Shown: piece by piece, positions 27,068 to 36,248 of the stretch
Numbering within the stretch: the stretch's first letter is position 1
Layout: each line of letters starts with the position of its first letter
NCBI RefSeq assembly: GCF_014698995.1
Contig: NZ_JACWZZ010000002.1
Span: 868,001 to 932,000 of the forward strand
DNA from: Hymenobacter duratus
Lineage (GTDB): Bacteria; Bacteroidota; Bacteroidia; Cytophagales; Hymenobacteraceae
Direction of reading: 5' to 3'
Length of the DNA stretch: 64,000 bases
Notes under the pieces: generated by a model
The model's database searches: none
What the model was told of the DNA's origin: nothing
What the model saw: only the letters and a program-made list of their open reading frames with translations
Program-made: the position numbers and the translations under genes

Positions 27068-28141
27068 TTAGCTAAACAGGGCCAAAAAATTCTCCTTATT
27101 GGACAGCACCGAATAGCGCTCCACAATGGTGCGGCGGGCGGCGGCTCCCTGCGTGGCCCGCAGGTCCTGGCTGGCCAGCAGCCGGCGCAGGGCAGCATCC
27201 CACTGCTCCGGCGTATCGCAGACGAAGCCATTGATGCCTTCCTGCACCACTTCTGTGTTCATGCCAACCGGCGACACCAGCGCCGGCATACCCAGCGACA
27301 TATACTGCAGGGCCTTGAACGCGCACTTTCCGCGAGCCCACGGGTCATCTACCAACGGCATCAGCCCCAAATGAAACTGGCTCAGATCAGCTATTTCCGT
27401 GTCTTTGCGCCAGGGCGTGTAGGTGAGGTTCTTCAGCCCTTTGTAGTCCGGCGGCTGATTGGAGATGACGCGGAACTCGAAGTCATAGCCTTCACGCTCC
27501 AGCCGCTCCAGCACCGGCCACACCAGATCCAGGTGGCGCAGCGTGGTATGCGTGCCGGTCCAGCCGATGATGGGGCGCTCGGGCGTGTACTGGTCGCGGA
27601 TGCGGTTGTGCAGGTGTTCGGTGTCGAGGGTGGTTGGGTTTATCAACGAGTTGGGGTTGAACTGCAGGGCATAATCGCGCAGATACGAATTGCCGCAACT
27701 CACCTTATACGCCCACCGGCAAATTTGCCCTACTTTCTGCTGCCACTTCAGTCCGCTGATGAACGTCTGCTCGCCAGCCGGGTCTTTCATCCAGATGGCA
27801 TCGTCAAAGTCGTAGATTATCTTCTTGCCCAACACTTTGGCGATAATCCACTCAAATACCGGCGGCCCAATGGGCGAGGCTTCGCGGTGAATGAACACGT
27901 AGTCGTAGGACGGCACGGTAAAGAGCAGGAAAAAACGCCGTACAAATCCGGCGAGGATGCCCAGTACCTTTGCCAGCGTATGGCCTGGCTTATAGAGAAT
28001 GGCCCAAGTATCGTCTGAAAGAAAAGGGGCCAGCTTGTACGACCAGCCCTTTTCCGTCAGAAAATGCAGGTATTGCTCGAAGCGGAAGCGTTGGGAGGGT
28101 GCCTTACCGGAAGGGTAAGGAATCAAAAACAGAATGCGCAT
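27068..28141 (-). CDS. Glycosyltransferase (GT4-like, GT-B fold)
   Basis: 357 residues from ATG 28141. N-terminus MRILFLIPYPSGKAPSQRF is typical of GT4 enzymes; the donor-binding half contains PIIGWTGTHTTLRHL (near 200) and the C-terminal EGINGFVCDTPEQW segment. The usual E-x7-E motif is weak (YMSLGMPALVSPVGMNTEVV). It builds a glycosidic bond in the repeat unit; donor unknown. Frame extends upstream to 28273 through the end of rffA, not family-like. 12 bp upstream of the deacetylase, 41 bp downstream of rffA. Confidence 0.85.
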   Translation of the reverse strand: MRILFLIPYPSGKAPSQRFRFEQYLHFLTEKGWSYKLAPFLSDDTWAILYKPGHTLAKVLGILAGFVRRFFLLFTVPSYDYVFIHREASPIGPPVFEWIIAKVLGKKIIYDFDDAIWMKDPAGEQTFISGLKWQQKVGQICRWAYKVSCGNSYLRDYALQFNPNSLINPTTLDTEHLHNRIRDQYTPERPIIGWTGTHTTLRHLDLVWPVLERLEREGYDFEFRVISNQPPDYKGLKNLTYTPWRKDTEIADLSQFHLGLMPLVDDPWARGKCAFKALQYMSLGMPALVSPVGMNTEVVQEGINGFVCDTPEQWDAALRRLLASQDLRATQGAAARRTIVERYSVLSNKENFLALFS

Positions 28142-28182
28142 AGGAAGAAATAAGGCGGACCAGCGACAGGCTATCGGCCCGG

Positions 28183-29310
28183 CTACTGCTGATAGAAAGC
28201 CAGCACTTCGCGCACGATACGCTGCTGCTCGGTTTCGTCCAGTTCCACATACAAAGGTAGCCGAACCAGACAATCCGCGTATCGGTCGGCTCGGGGAAGC
28301 GCACGGCCGTCATGGCGAGCAGCGTAATAAGGGCTGCGGTGCAACGGCTGATAATGAAAGATGGCCGCTATTCCTCGCGCTTTTAGGTGCATTATCAAGG
28401 CCGTGCGCTCCGGTAACGAACGGCATACGAGATAATATAGGTGGCCGTTATTGGTGGCGTATGACGGCAGCATGGGCAACTCTACTCCCAGCGCTGCCAA
28501 CGGTTGCAGCGCCGTATGGTAATGCTGCCAGATGGCGCACCGCTGCGCCTGAATAAACTCCAACGCCTCCAGCTGCGCCCACAGAAACGCCGCATTAATG
28601 TCAGCTGGCAGAAAAGATGATCCAACATCCACCCAACTATATTTGTCAACCTCACCTCGAAAGAAGGCCGCCCGGTTGGTGCCCTTCTCCCGCAGGATTT
28701 CGGCCCGGCTTACCAGCAACGCGTCGTTGATGGCGAGCAAACCACCTTCGCCACCAGCTGTAACGTTCTTGGTTTCGTGGAAGGAAAAAGCACCCAGTGC
28801 GCCTAGTGTGCCCAGCGGCTGGTCTTGGTAGTAGCTATTGATGGCCTGCGCAGCATCCTCCACCACCGCGAGGTGATGCTGCTCGGCTACTGCTAGCACA
28901 GTTGCCATGTCGCAGGCGGTACCGGCGTAGTGCACCGGCACGATGGCGCGGGTGCGCGGCGTGACCAGCGCCGCCAGCGCCGCGGTATCCAACGCCGGAG
29001 AATCGGGAGCACAGTCAACGAAGACCAGATTCGCCCCGCGCAGCGCAAAGGCATTGGCCGTCGAAGAAAACGTGAAGCTGGGCAGCAGCACCTCGTCGCC
29101 GGGCTGAATGTCGAGCAGTAGTGCCGCCAGTTCCAGCGCATCGGTGCAGGAGGTGGTGAGCAGCGCGCGGGCCGAACCAAGGTGCTGCTCGAACCACGCT
29201 TCGCAGCGTCGAGTGTAGGCTCCGTCGCCAGAAATCTTGCCGGAACGCACTGCTTCTTCGATGTAGCGGGTTTCGGTTCCGACGAAGTACGGCTTATTGA
29301 ACGGGAGCAT
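28183..29310 (-). CDS. rffA: dTDP-4-amino-4,6-dideoxygalactose transaminase
   Basis: 375-residue DegT/DnrJ aminotransferase, PLP-dependent. It converts dTDP-4-keto-6-deoxyglucose to dTDP-4-amino-4,6-dideoxy-D-galactose (dTDP-Fuc4N). The sequence follows E. coli WecE/RffA closely along its length: FNKPYFVGTETRYI, SGDGAYTRRCEAW, DIQPGDEVLLPSFTFSSTANAF, VPVHYAGTACDM, the PLP lysine at Lys181 in SFHETKN, and REKGTNRAAFFRG. Its sugar source (rmlA, rmlB) is not in the window. A NeuD-like acyltransferase lies upstream, and GT4, deacetylase and formyltransferase genes follow. An exact -7 promoter box is 22 bp before the start. Confidence 0.92.
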   Translation of the reverse strand: MLPFNKPYFVGTETRYIEEAVRSGKISGDGAYTRRCEAWFEQHLGSARALLTTSCTDALELAALLLDIQPGDEVLLPSFTFSSTANAFALRGANLVFVDCAPDSPALDTAALAALVTPRTRAIVPVHYAGTACDMATVLAVAEQHHLAVVEDAAQAINSYYQDQPLGTLGALGAFSFHETKNVTAGGEGGLLAINDALLVSRAEILREKGTNRAAFFRGEVDKYSWVDVGSSFLPADINAAFLWAQLEALEFIQAQRCAIWQHYHTALQPLAALGVELPMLPSYATNNGHLYYLVCRSLPERTALIMHLKARGIAAIFHYQPLHRSPYYAARHDGRALPRADRYADCLVRLPLYVELDETEQQRIVREVLAFYQQ

Positions 29311-29331
29311 GGCGGAAGATGGCGCGAGCTA

Positions 29332-29339
29332 CAAAGCTA
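29332..29339 (-). promoter_or_regulatory. Bacteroidota -7 promoter element before rffA
   Basis: TAGCTTTG on the minus strand, an exact TAnnTTTG match in the 96-bp gap between the NeuD-like gene and rffA. Suggests that rffA begins a sub-operon. No -33 TTG at standard spacing. Confidence 0.5.
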
Positions 29340-29406
29340 GCAGAATGCCTCCTGCTTTGATTTTGGAATCTACTGCGTAGCCTGAGCCTTGGCTTGCTGC
29401 GTGCAA

Positions 29407-30048
29407 CTACCGCAGCCGCCGGGCTGGCACGCCTACATAAGTCCCCGGCTCCGGCAAGTTGTTGATGACTACGGTACCGCCGCCAGTGCGCACATCGGCC
29501 CCCAGCTTCAGCGAATCAATAACCGTGGTGCCAATGCCCAGAAAGCACCGAACGCCTACCTGCACCCGGCCCGCCAGCCGCACGCTTGGCGCCAGCAGCG
29601 TATGCGCTCCAATGTGGGTATCGTGTGCCACAATGCAACCCGTATACAGCAATACGTTGGCATCCAGCCGCACATTCAAATCAAGGACGCAGCCGGGTGA
29701 GATGAATACGCCCGGCCCCAGCACTACACTGGAATCGACGTAGGCGCTGGCATGCACGAACCGTCCGAAAGGCAGCCCGGCTGCTTGTAGCTGCTCGAAT
29801 AGCTGTTGGCGCCGCCCCATATGTTGATAGCCAACGCCCAGCAGCAGCTCATCGAAAACACCTGAGGCATATGCCTGAGCAGCGGCCGTTGTAGTCCCCA
29901 GCACCGTTCCGCCGGCTGCAGCGCCTACAGGCAGGGTATCATCGAAAAACCCCACGACCCTCTTGCCCTGCTGCCGCAGATGCTGCGCCAGTTGCTGGCC
30001 CAAGGCTCCGGCCCCGATTATAGCAACACGTGAATCAACTGCAGGCAT
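29407..30048 (-). CDS. NeuD/PglD-type sugar acyltransferase
   Basis: 213 residues. An N-terminal Rossmann-like sugar-nucleotide domain (AIIGAGALGQQLAQHL, about 8-23) leads to a left-handed beta-helix of hexapeptide repeats (about 95-210), including VLGPGVFISPGCVL and IVAHDTHIGAHTLLAP with the catalytic His of the family. The enzyme acetylates an amine or hydroxyl of a sugar nucleotide. Beside rffA, the obvious job is N-acetylation of dTDP-Fuc4N, as PglD does for UDP-4-amino sugars. This differs from the enterobacterial pathway, where a GNAT (WecD) does the step. 8 bp downstream of a GT2 gene. Confidence 0.85.
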   Translation of the reverse strand: MPAVDSRVAIIGAGALGQQLAQHLRQQGKRVVGFFDDTLPVGAAAGGTVLGTTTAAAQAYASGVFDELLLGVGYQHMGRRQQLFEQLQAAGLPFGRFVHASAYVDSSVVLGPGVFISPGCVLDLNVRLDANVLLYTGCIVAHDTHIGAHTLLAPSVRLAGRVQVGVRCFLGIGTTVIDSLKLGADVRTGGGTVVINNLPEPGTYVGVPARRLR

Positions 30049-30056
30049 GTGAAAGG

Positions 30057-30986
30057 CTAATCCAGGGTTTCCGCTTCCACAAAATTGGGGCGCCGGGTGG
30101 TTTTCAGGTTGATTCGGTGAATATACTCGCCCAGAATACCCATGCCTAGCAGCAGCAGACCTACCCCAAACCCAATGGCAATAATCAGGGACGCAAAGCC
30201 AGGCAGCAGATCATTGTAGACCAACTTACGCGCCAGAATATAGCCCGAATACAATGTAGTGAGCATAAACACGACTACGGACGCATAGGAGAGCATCCGA
30301 ACCGGCGCATCAGAAAACGTGATGAAGATATTGAGCGAATGGCGCAGCAGCTTGCGGGCCGTGTAGGCACTTTGCCCCGCCGCCCGCGGCCCGTGCGACA
30401 CTGGCACGCTGCCAACATGGGCCGTTACCCACATCAGGTAGCCATCCAGAAACGTATAGGAGTTGCGCATTTCCAGACAATGCCGCGCCACACCGGCCTT
30501 CAGCAGCCGGAAAGGGGAATAGTCCGGATGCAGATCGGGAATGCCGTAGCGCAGCAGCTTCCGCATCAGCCAGGACGCCAAGTTGCGTGGCCCGGAGTGC
30601 CGACGCGCCTCGTAGCAGCCGTACACCACATCAAAATCGGCTTCCTGCTGGCGCCGGATAAGCAGCGCAATATCTGCGGGTGCATGCTGCAGGTCTTCGT
30701 CAAGTGTGATAAAAAACCGACCACGCGCATGCCTAAAGCCACACAGCAGCGCATTGTGCTGCCCAAAGTTGCGGGCCAGCCGCACCGCCCGTACCACACC
30801 GGACCCAAGTTCCTGCCGTAGTTCCTGAATCACGCGCCACGAGTTGTCCGGGCCATAGTCGTGCACAAAAATCAACTCGAACGAGTACCCTTCCGTCTGG
30901 AAAAACTGCCGCAGCTGCTGCGCCAACGGCCCAAGCGTGGCCTGCCCCTGGTACACAGGCACTACTACCGAGTAGTCAGGTATCAT
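30057..30986 (-). CDS. GT2 glycosyltransferase with two C-terminal membrane helices (polyprenyl-phosphate type)
   Basis: 309 residues. GT-A domain with YSVVVPVYQGQATL at the start and the DxD motif Asp96/Asp98 (TLDEDLQHAPADI), followed by two C-terminal helices near 230-253 and 266-290. This is the layout of ArnC, GtrB and dolichyl-phosphate sugar synthases, which load a sugar on undecaprenyl phosphate at the cytoplasmic face. Starts inside the WbqC stop (4-bp overlap) and ends 8 bp before the NeuD-like gene, so it is part of the same unit and may carry the Fuc4N derivative. Confidence 0.87.
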   Translation of the reverse strand: MIPDYSVVVPVYQGQATLGPLAQQLRQFFQTEGYSFELIFVHDYGPDNSWRVIQELRQELGSGVVRAVRLARNFGQHNALLCGFRHARGRFFITLDEDLQHAPADIALLIRRQQEADFDVVYGCYEARRHSGPRNLASWLMRKLLRYGIPDLHPDYSPFRLLKAGVARHCLEMRNSYTFLDGYLMWVTAHVGSVPVSHGPRAAGQSAYTARKLLRHSLNIFITFSDAPVRMLSYASVVVFMLTTLYSGYILARKLVYNDLLPGFASLIIAIGFGVGLLLLGMGILGEYIHRINLKTTRRPNFVEAETLD

Positions 30987-31729
30987 AAGGCGGCTGGTTG
31001 ATTGGGGAAGGAAAGCATAAAGCGGGAGGCATCCGGGCCCGTATTCAGCAAGAGGTCCAGCACGCTCACCTGATGCTCAAACGGGCCATGCAACTGGGGG
31101 TATCCGGGGTATCCTTCGTAGCTCATCCAGGTCAGGCCGATGCCCGCCTGGGCAAACTGGTCGGGTTCAAGATACGCTCTTGCCGCCGGACCAGACACAT
31201 ACTCAGTGCCGCCAACGGCCTGTACCAGCTCCACCAGCCGCCGGGTCCGGTCACCGGTTACCTGAAAGTCGGCGGCGGCATGCAGACGCGTATCAATTCC
31301 CAGCATGGCATTCAGGGTGCGAATGAAGCGCTGGTTTATCTGGCTCAAAAACTCAGAGTTTGGGCCGCAGTACAGCTCCTCCAGCTGGCTTCGGTAATGC
31401 TCAAAGTAAGTGGCGCGCGAGTAGTTCTGCGCTATCGTGCGCCAATGGCGCGTACCCCAGCCAGCATCGTACACCCGCGTTTCACTGATTTTCTGGGCCA
31501 GCCGTTCCTGCCGCACCGGAATGGTAAGCCACTGCACGCCGTGCGCCGTTTTGATGCGGTTGCGGTTGCGCCAGTCGTTTTTGGTGTACTGCACCTCATC
31601 ATAAAAGATGAAGTCATCGACGCTGTTCAGTAAATCAAAGTAGCCTTTCCAGGGTATGTAGTTCGACTGCAGGATGGCTACGCGCCTAGTACATGGGGCT
31701 GCCACTTCGCTGTATGTGCCGCCGCTCAC
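30983..31729 (-). CDS. WbqC-family protein
   Basis: 248 residues. The family signature is clear: VAILQSNYIPWKGYFDLLNSVDDFIFYDEVQYTKNDWRNRN, here given only in part, near 17-57. WbqC proteins occur in O-antigen loci that make 4-amino sugars; their biochemical reaction is not well settled, and acylation of amino sugars has been suggested. The start is GTG at 31729, because no ATG lies between the upstream stop and the conserved core. It overlaps the next gene by 4 bp and follows the 2OG oxygenase by 5 bp. Confidence 0.85.
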   Translation of the reverse strand: MSGGTYSEVAAPCTRRVAILQSNYIPWKGYFDLLNSVDDFIFYDEVQYTKNDWRNRNRIKTAHGVQWLTIPVRQERLAQKISETRVYDAGWGTRHWRTIAQNYSRATYFEHYRSQLEELYCGPNSEFLSQINQRFIRTLNAMLGIDTRLHAAADFQVTGDRTRRLVELVQAVGGTEYVSGPAARAYLEPDQFAQAGIGLTWMSYEGYPGYPQLHGPFEHQVSVLDLLLNTGPDASRFMLSFPNQPAAL

Positions 31730-31734
31730 AGAGG

Positions 31735-32517
31735 TCAGCCTTTCACGCGCTCCAATGCAGCCCGCAACGCCGACTTCAGATTTTTCAGCATCCCGCCAGC
31801 ACCTTCCGTGTTGACATATACTGTATTGTGCTCACTCGTAATTTCGGTTTCCGGCCGCGTAGCAGTATAGTAGTAGGTAGCCAACGACTTGCGCGTCAGG
31901 TCAGCAGGCGTTGCAAGCGGCTTCGGATGGCCGTGAAAGGAAATTTCGTTGGTTTCGAAAATGACGCAACGATTGAATACAGGTGCAATGGCAGCCAACT
32001 GTTCCTTTTTGCTCATGTCCCACAGCTCCAGATACCCGTTGTAATCAGGCTGCCAGTCGTGGTTCATGTACACAATAACGTTCAGGCGGCGGTGATGCTT
32101 GGTGGTACGATGATAGTTGAAATCGACATGCACATCCAAAAAAGCGCCCGTAATAGATTGGTGCAGCCCTCCTCCAAACAATTCCTCATCACTGATCAAC
32201 GCCGGAATGCCCGTAATCTGCTCCAGTATATTCAGAAACCGAGCCCCGTTCAGCTCTGCAAAAACCTGGCGCAGTAGCTGCTGGTCTTCGCCAAACTGAG
32301 TGCAGGCAAACTTATTCTGCTGGTTGATATACGTAGTACCATCCCACTCACCGCGCGTGACTGGTGGGTAAGCTGCCAATATCTGTTCTGCTGGCTCCGC
32401 ATGAAAAAAGCCATCATATATCAGATAATGGAATGGGTGCTCCGGTGTATTCCACTGCTGCTGCAATTGAAGCATAGCAGCCTCCAACCGTTCAAAATCA
32501 ATCAGTTGCTGTGCCAT
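31735..32517 (-). CDS. 2-oxoglutarate/Fe(II)-dependent oxygenase
   Basis: 260 residues from ATG 32517 (a GTG four codons upstream is also possible). The double-stranded beta-helix iron triad is visible: His130 and Asp132 (DVHVDFNYH), His195 (ISFHGHP), and Arg209 (TRKSLATYYY) for the oxoglutarate carboxylate. This resembles the prolyl 4-hydroxylase-like 2OG-FeII_Oxy_3 group. It is 5 bp upstream of wbqC and so probably acts on the same glycan, perhaps hydroxylating a sugar or its acyl substituent. Target is unknown. Such an enzyme inside a polysaccharide operon is uncommon. Confidence 0.85.
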   Translation of the reverse strand: MAQQLIDFERLEAAMLQLQQQWNTPEHPFHYLIYDGFFHAEPAEQILAAYPPVTRGEWDGTTYINQQNKFACTQFGEDQQLLRQVFAELNGARFLNILEQITGIPALISDEELFGGGLHQSITGAFLDVHVDFNYHRTTKHHRRLNVIVYMNHDWQPDYNGYLELWDMSKKEQLAAIAPVFNRCVIFETNEISFHGHPKPLATPADLTRKSLATYYYTATRPETEITSEHNTVYVNTEGAGGMLKNLKSALRAALERVKG

Positions 32518-32589
32518 ATGCTTGCTCACTATGCTTTGTTTTGGACAGACTGCGCTCTTCGTCTACTCAATAATACTCACTAGCGCATA

Positions 32590-33795
32590 CTATTCGCTGC
32601 CTTTTGTGTCGAAAAAGGCCGCATAGGCTTGGCGCGCCCGCTCCAGAGAACGGTAATGCACGGCCAGCTGGCTGGTTTTCTGCCGGTAGTCGGGTTGCAG
32701 CAAAATAGAGGCAACCCGCTGTATAGCCGCCGGAATACTGGCTGGCTGCAGCACGTTGAAAATAGCACCGCCGCCTTCCTGCTTGATGATGTCACTGTCG
32801 TCGCCTACTCCTTCCGTCAGAACTACCGGCAAGCCACTGGCCCAGTATTCACCTACCTTAATCGGGGAGCAGAACTTCCGGCAGTCAGCCGGCTTAATGG
32901 GAGCAAAAGCAAAATCAGCGGCGGAGAGGTAGCCCGGCACCTCATGATGCGGCGCTTTGGTCACGAAGCTCCGGGTGTCATCCAGCCCTACTGCTGCCAG
33001 CCGGTCCCTCACCTCCTCCAGCGGATTTGGCGTGAGTACTATAAGACGGAATGCCTCCCCAAAATGCTTGGCAGCTGCCTCAAAAAGCTCATAGGCTTCC
33101 TGATCATAGTATATGTCGCCGAACTTCCCGACGTAGATACCGACCACCGCCTCTTCAGGGAAACCCAGGCTGTTTCTTACCTGCGCCCGAAGGTCGGCAT
33201 CGAAGCCGAAGTCAGCCAGATTCACGGAGCAGGGCACCGTTACGATGCGGCTGGCCGGAACGCCTTCCTGGATGAGTTGGCGACGATAGTTTTCCGCTAC
33301 AGGCATCAGGCCCAGGGCCAGCTCCTTCTGTTTCTTTTCCCAGTACCGCTGAAACAGGTAGCGCGGGTCAAACCGCTGCCATACGCCGGACTCCAGCATG
33401 TAGTCGGCATGGGGCTCGAAAGACTCGACGTAGAATGGCAGCTTGATTTGTTTCCATACCAAGTACGCCAAGGCTCCGGCCGGCGCACCACGCGCCAGCA
33501 GAAAGTCGCTCCGATGCTCGGCGGCCAGCTGTATCAGCTGCTTGGGGAAGCGGAGAAAATCATCAGTTTTCGTAACCAGCACATTACGTCCCGGCTCCGA
33601 AACCAACGGTGCATAGGTTATTTTACTGGCTTCGAATGAAGGCTGGAATGCGGGAGCCGAACCGTTGCGCTCAATGGTTACGAGTAGAATACTCTCCACG
33701 TCGGGGCGCTGCTGCAGAATCCGTAGGTGCGGAAATACAGTTGATATCGTCAGCGGGTCGTCCAGTCCCCAATAACTCAAAAATAGAATGCGCAT
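32590..33795 (-). CDS. Glycosyltransferase (GT4-like)
   Basis: 401 residues. The N-terminus MRILFLSYWGLDDPLTISTV, the mid-domain AVVGIYVGKFGDIYYDQEAYELF and the C-terminal FAPIKPADCRKFCSPIKVGEYWASGLPVVLTEGVGDDS segment (shown in part) fit a GT-B retaining enzyme, with the Glu of the GT4 motif in IKVGEYWASG. Donor and acceptor cannot be told. It is 72 bp upstream of the 2OG oxygenase and 42 bp downstream of a GT2 gene, in the same orientation. Confidence 0.83.
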   Translation of the reverse strand: MRILFLSYWGLDDPLTISTVFPHLRILQQRPDVESILLVTIERNGSAPAFQPSFEASKITYAPLVSEPGRNVLVTKTDDFLRFPKQLIQLAAEHRSDFLLARGAPAGALAYLVWKQIKLPFYVESFEPHADYMLESGVWQRFDPRYLFQRYWEKKQKELALGLMPVAENYRRQLIQEGVPASRIVTVPCSVNLADFGFDADLRAQVRNSLGFPEEAVVGIYVGKFGDIYYDQEAYELFEAAAKHFGEAFRLIVLTPNPLEEVRDRLAAVGLDDTRSFVTKAPHHEVPGYLSAADFAFAPIKPADCRKFCSPIKVGEYWASGLPVVLTEGVGDDSDIIKQEGGGAIFNVLQPASIPAAIQRVASILLQPDYRQKTSQLAVHYRSLERARQAYAAFFDTKGSE

Positions 33796-33837
33796 GCGAG
33801 CAGAAATAATATCAGGAGCAAGGACGGAGATTAAGAA

Positions 33838-34740
33838 TCAGGCGCGGATTTTTTTTATCCATTCCACGACCTGCAGCCCAATCAGGCAGCGAACCAGCAG
33901 AACTGCTGCCTGCTTACCGGGCAGATGAGGAGCCGCCCGCCGCGCAAACTGCAATGCCTGGCTTCTGTGCTTATCGGCGTAGGCATGAATGGCACAAAGG
34001 TAATACACCCGGCCCGTGAGCACCTGCTGCTGCGGCGGCGTCAGCTTCACACGGGCCAGCATCCAGTCCAAGGCCAGCTGCAGCTTACGTACCAGGGCCG
34101 TATTGTCGGAGCGCATGGAGCGGGTGTCGTGGTCGTTCATGGTGAGCGTCACGGCATCCACGATATATACCCGATCCTGCTGCATATTTTCCAGCATAAA
34201 CATCCAGTCCTCGACGGCCGCATAGCGGCGGTCTTCCTCGAAGGGCTTTAGGCCGGGGTTCTCGCGCCGCACACAAATGTTACAGGCCAGCGCGTTGCCG
34301 CGCACGAAGAAGTCGAGCCCGTACCAGCCTTCGGCCAGACTGGCCATATCACTGTCGGCCCGCACTCCGTCCCGGTCGAAGTCGTACTTCGTCGCAATGA
34401 AGTTGGGCTTCAGCTCCTGAATTTTCGCGTGCAGCGTAGCCAGGTGCGCCGGGTGGAACAGGTCGTCGGAGTCCAGAAAGATGACGTACTCACCTTGGGC
34501 GCGCGCCAAGCCGTAGTTGCGCGCGGTGCCTCGCTCCCCGTTGGTTTTGGGCAAATACTGGATGCGGGAATCCACAACTGCTGCCACAACCTGCCGCGTA
34601 TTGTCCGTGCTGCCGTCATCGACTACCAGCACTTCCCATTGCGTGAATTCCTGACTGAGTACAGACCGCAGCGTGGCCTCGATGAAGCTGGCCCGGTTGT
34701 AGGTGGGAACCACGATGCTGAAGAAAGGAGTATTCGCCAT
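33838..34740 (-). CDS. GT2 family glycosyltransferase
   Basis: 300 residues with the GT-A core: FFSIVVPTYNRASFIEATLRS at the start, VLVVDDGSTDNTRQVV, and the metal-binding DSDD motif in VIFLDSDDLFHPAH. The C-terminal quarter (RVYYLCAIHAYADKHRSQALQFARRAAPHLP) resembles a single TPR-like hairpin seen in some GT2 enzymes. No membrane segments except a weak hydrophobic patch near the end, so a soluble transferase. Follows the flippase with a 98-bp gap. Confidence 0.87.
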   Translation of the reverse strand: MANTPFFSIVVPTYNRASFIEATLRSVLSQEFTQWEVLVVDDGSTDNTRQVVAAVVDSRIQYLPKTNGERGTARNYGLARAQGEYVIFLDSDDLFHPAHLATLHAKIQELKPNFIATKYDFDRDGVRADSDMASLAEGWYGLDFFVRGNALACNICVRRENPGLKPFEEDRRYAAVEDWMFMLENMQQDRVYIVDAVTLTMNDHDTRSMRSDNTALVRKLQLALDWMLARVKLTPPQQQVLTGRVYYLCAIHAYADKHRSQALQFARRAAPHLPGKQAAVLLVRCLIGLQVVEWIKKIRA

Positions 34741-34838
34741 AGTGTGTTTCAGCTATTTAACCCACAGGGAGCTTTCTGTGAATGCAGGGGTACTTACTCA
34801 GCGACTCGCGCCCAGGCTAAGGTTTCGCAGGCCCGGAG

Positions 34839-36224
34839 TTAGGACAGCAACTGCTCCAGAACCAACCGGCTGCCTTTCAGGAGTAGCAGCGTAGCTCCAA
34901 CAATCAGAATGGTTCGGAGCGCAATACGCAGCACGGGCAGCTTCAGCAATGCCAGCACCTGCAGATCAATCAGGAAAGTAGCCAGCAGGCTACCCAGGCC
35001 AAAGAGTAGCAGGGCCAAGTTAAGGTCGTGGTAATACAGCCCGATGCCTAACCCAAGGCCGCGAGCAACCAGCAGGAAAATATTGCTGTACAGGATATAG
35101 CGCTGCTTGTTCATCACCGTATAAATCGGTGAGGTAGCCTGCGACATCAGTTTGAACACGTAGTAGTAGCCCAGATAGCCGGTATACACGCCGGCCATTT
35201 CCCAGCGGGCGCCAAATACAAACTTGAACAGCACATCACCATAGACCGTGATAACGCCGAAAGGTATCAGCCCTAAATACAGGAGCTTGTAATACAGGCT
35301 CAGCGTGATTGTCGGCAGCCGTTCGGGCTCGTTATTGTAGGTTTCGGTGGCCTTTTGCCAGAACACCGGCAGAATGGCGCTGCCAATCAGGTTGATAGGA
35401 ATTTCCAGCAACCCCACCGAAAAAGAGTACAAGCCAACCGATGTCGAACCGAAACCGGTAGTCAGCGCAAAAATCGGCAGCTGCGTGGACAGGACGCTGA
35501 TAAAGCTGGCTGGCAGGAAGTAAAACGGAAACTCCCGGTACTCTACCGCTACGTCCTTTACCCGCTGCCACGAAAACGTCCGCCACAGCATGCCGAAGGA
35601 ATGCCTCAACGAGCCCGCCATCAGACTAACCGTACTGGTCAGGCGGTTGAACATTTCGCCCAGCAGCAGGCCCACCACGTTGCCGCCTACCAGCAGGCCG
35701 TAGCCTATCGTGAAGCCCCGGCCGGCTATGGCCGTCGTCAAGTCCACGGTAGTGCGCTTGACGAACTGCTTATCGCGCATGTACCAGCCACTCATGATGT
35801 TATTCAGGTTGAACAGCAGCAGAATGACGGGCAGGGTGTAGAACCAGTTGCCGAGGGCCTCCACTTTCAGATAGTGTAGGATAGCGGGACCACCTACCAG
35901 CAGCCCTCCGGCCAGCAGCAGGCACGTGCCGAAAGACAGCACCACTGTCAGCTGCACCAGACTAATAAACTTCTCCTGCGTTTTGGGTTGCAGAAAAGCC
36001 GCCGTGTACGTGAGCGTGGCTATCATGCTCAGGTTGCTGGCCAAAGAATTGAATACGGCAAACTGCCCGTAGGCGGCCGGCAGGTAAATGCGCGACATCA
36101 CCGGCGTCAGCAGAAACCCGATGGCCGTTACTGCGGCGGAACCCGACAGGGTTACGGCAAAATTCTGCGCAAACGACCCTTTCCGGAGCAGAGGTCGGAG
36201 TAGTTGCTGAAGGTGTTGTTTCAA
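34839..36224 (-). CDS. Wzx-type polysaccharide flippase
   Basis: 461 residues with 12-14 predicted membrane helices, MOP superfamily. The N-terminal SFAQNFAVTLSGSAAVTAIGFLLTPVMSRIYLP region is typical of Wzx/RfbX proteins (quoted only for its opening part). It moves undecaprenyl-linked repeat units across the inner membrane. No ATG lies between the previous stop and the first helix, so the TTG at 36224 appears to be the start, 24 bp after the stop of the upstream GT2 gene. Its presence indicates Wzy-type assembly of the glycan. Confidence 0.88.
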   Translation of the reverse strand: MKQHLQQLLRPLLRKGSFAQNFAVTLSGSAAVTAIGFLLTPVMSRIYLPAAYGQFAVFNSLASNLSMIATLTYTAAFLQPKTQEKFISLVQLTVVLSFGTCLLLAGGLLVGGPAILHYLKVEALGNWFYTLPVILLLFNLNNIMSGWYMRDKQFVKRTTVDLTTAIAGRGFTIGYGLLVGGNVVGLLLGEMFNRLTSTVSLMAGSLRHSFGMLWRTFSWQRVKDVAVEYREFPFYFLPASFISVLSTQLPIFALTTGFGSTSVGLYSFSVGLLEIPINLIGSAILPVFWQKATETYNNEPERLPTITLSLYYKLLYLGLIPFGVITVYGDVLFKFVFGARWEMAGVYTGYLGYYYVFKLMSQATSPIYTVMNKQRYILYSNIFLLVARGLGLGIGLYYHDLNLALLLFGLGSLLATFLIDLQVLALLKLPVLRIALRTILIVGATLLLLKGSRLVLEQLLS

Positions 36225-36248
36225 AGAGATACGGAAAATGCGAAGTGC

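Noticed and set aside
26426..28018. 530-codon plus-strand open frame
   Set aside because: It lies opposite the deacetylase and GT4 genes, both clear families, and has no domain of its own.
32629..33639. 336-codon plus-strand frame opposite a GT4 gene
   Set aside because: Shadow; the minus strand carries the transferase sequence.
36225..36248. Earlier start for the flippase
   Set aside because: No ATG or GTG lies between the upstream stop at 36249 and the TTG at 36224.
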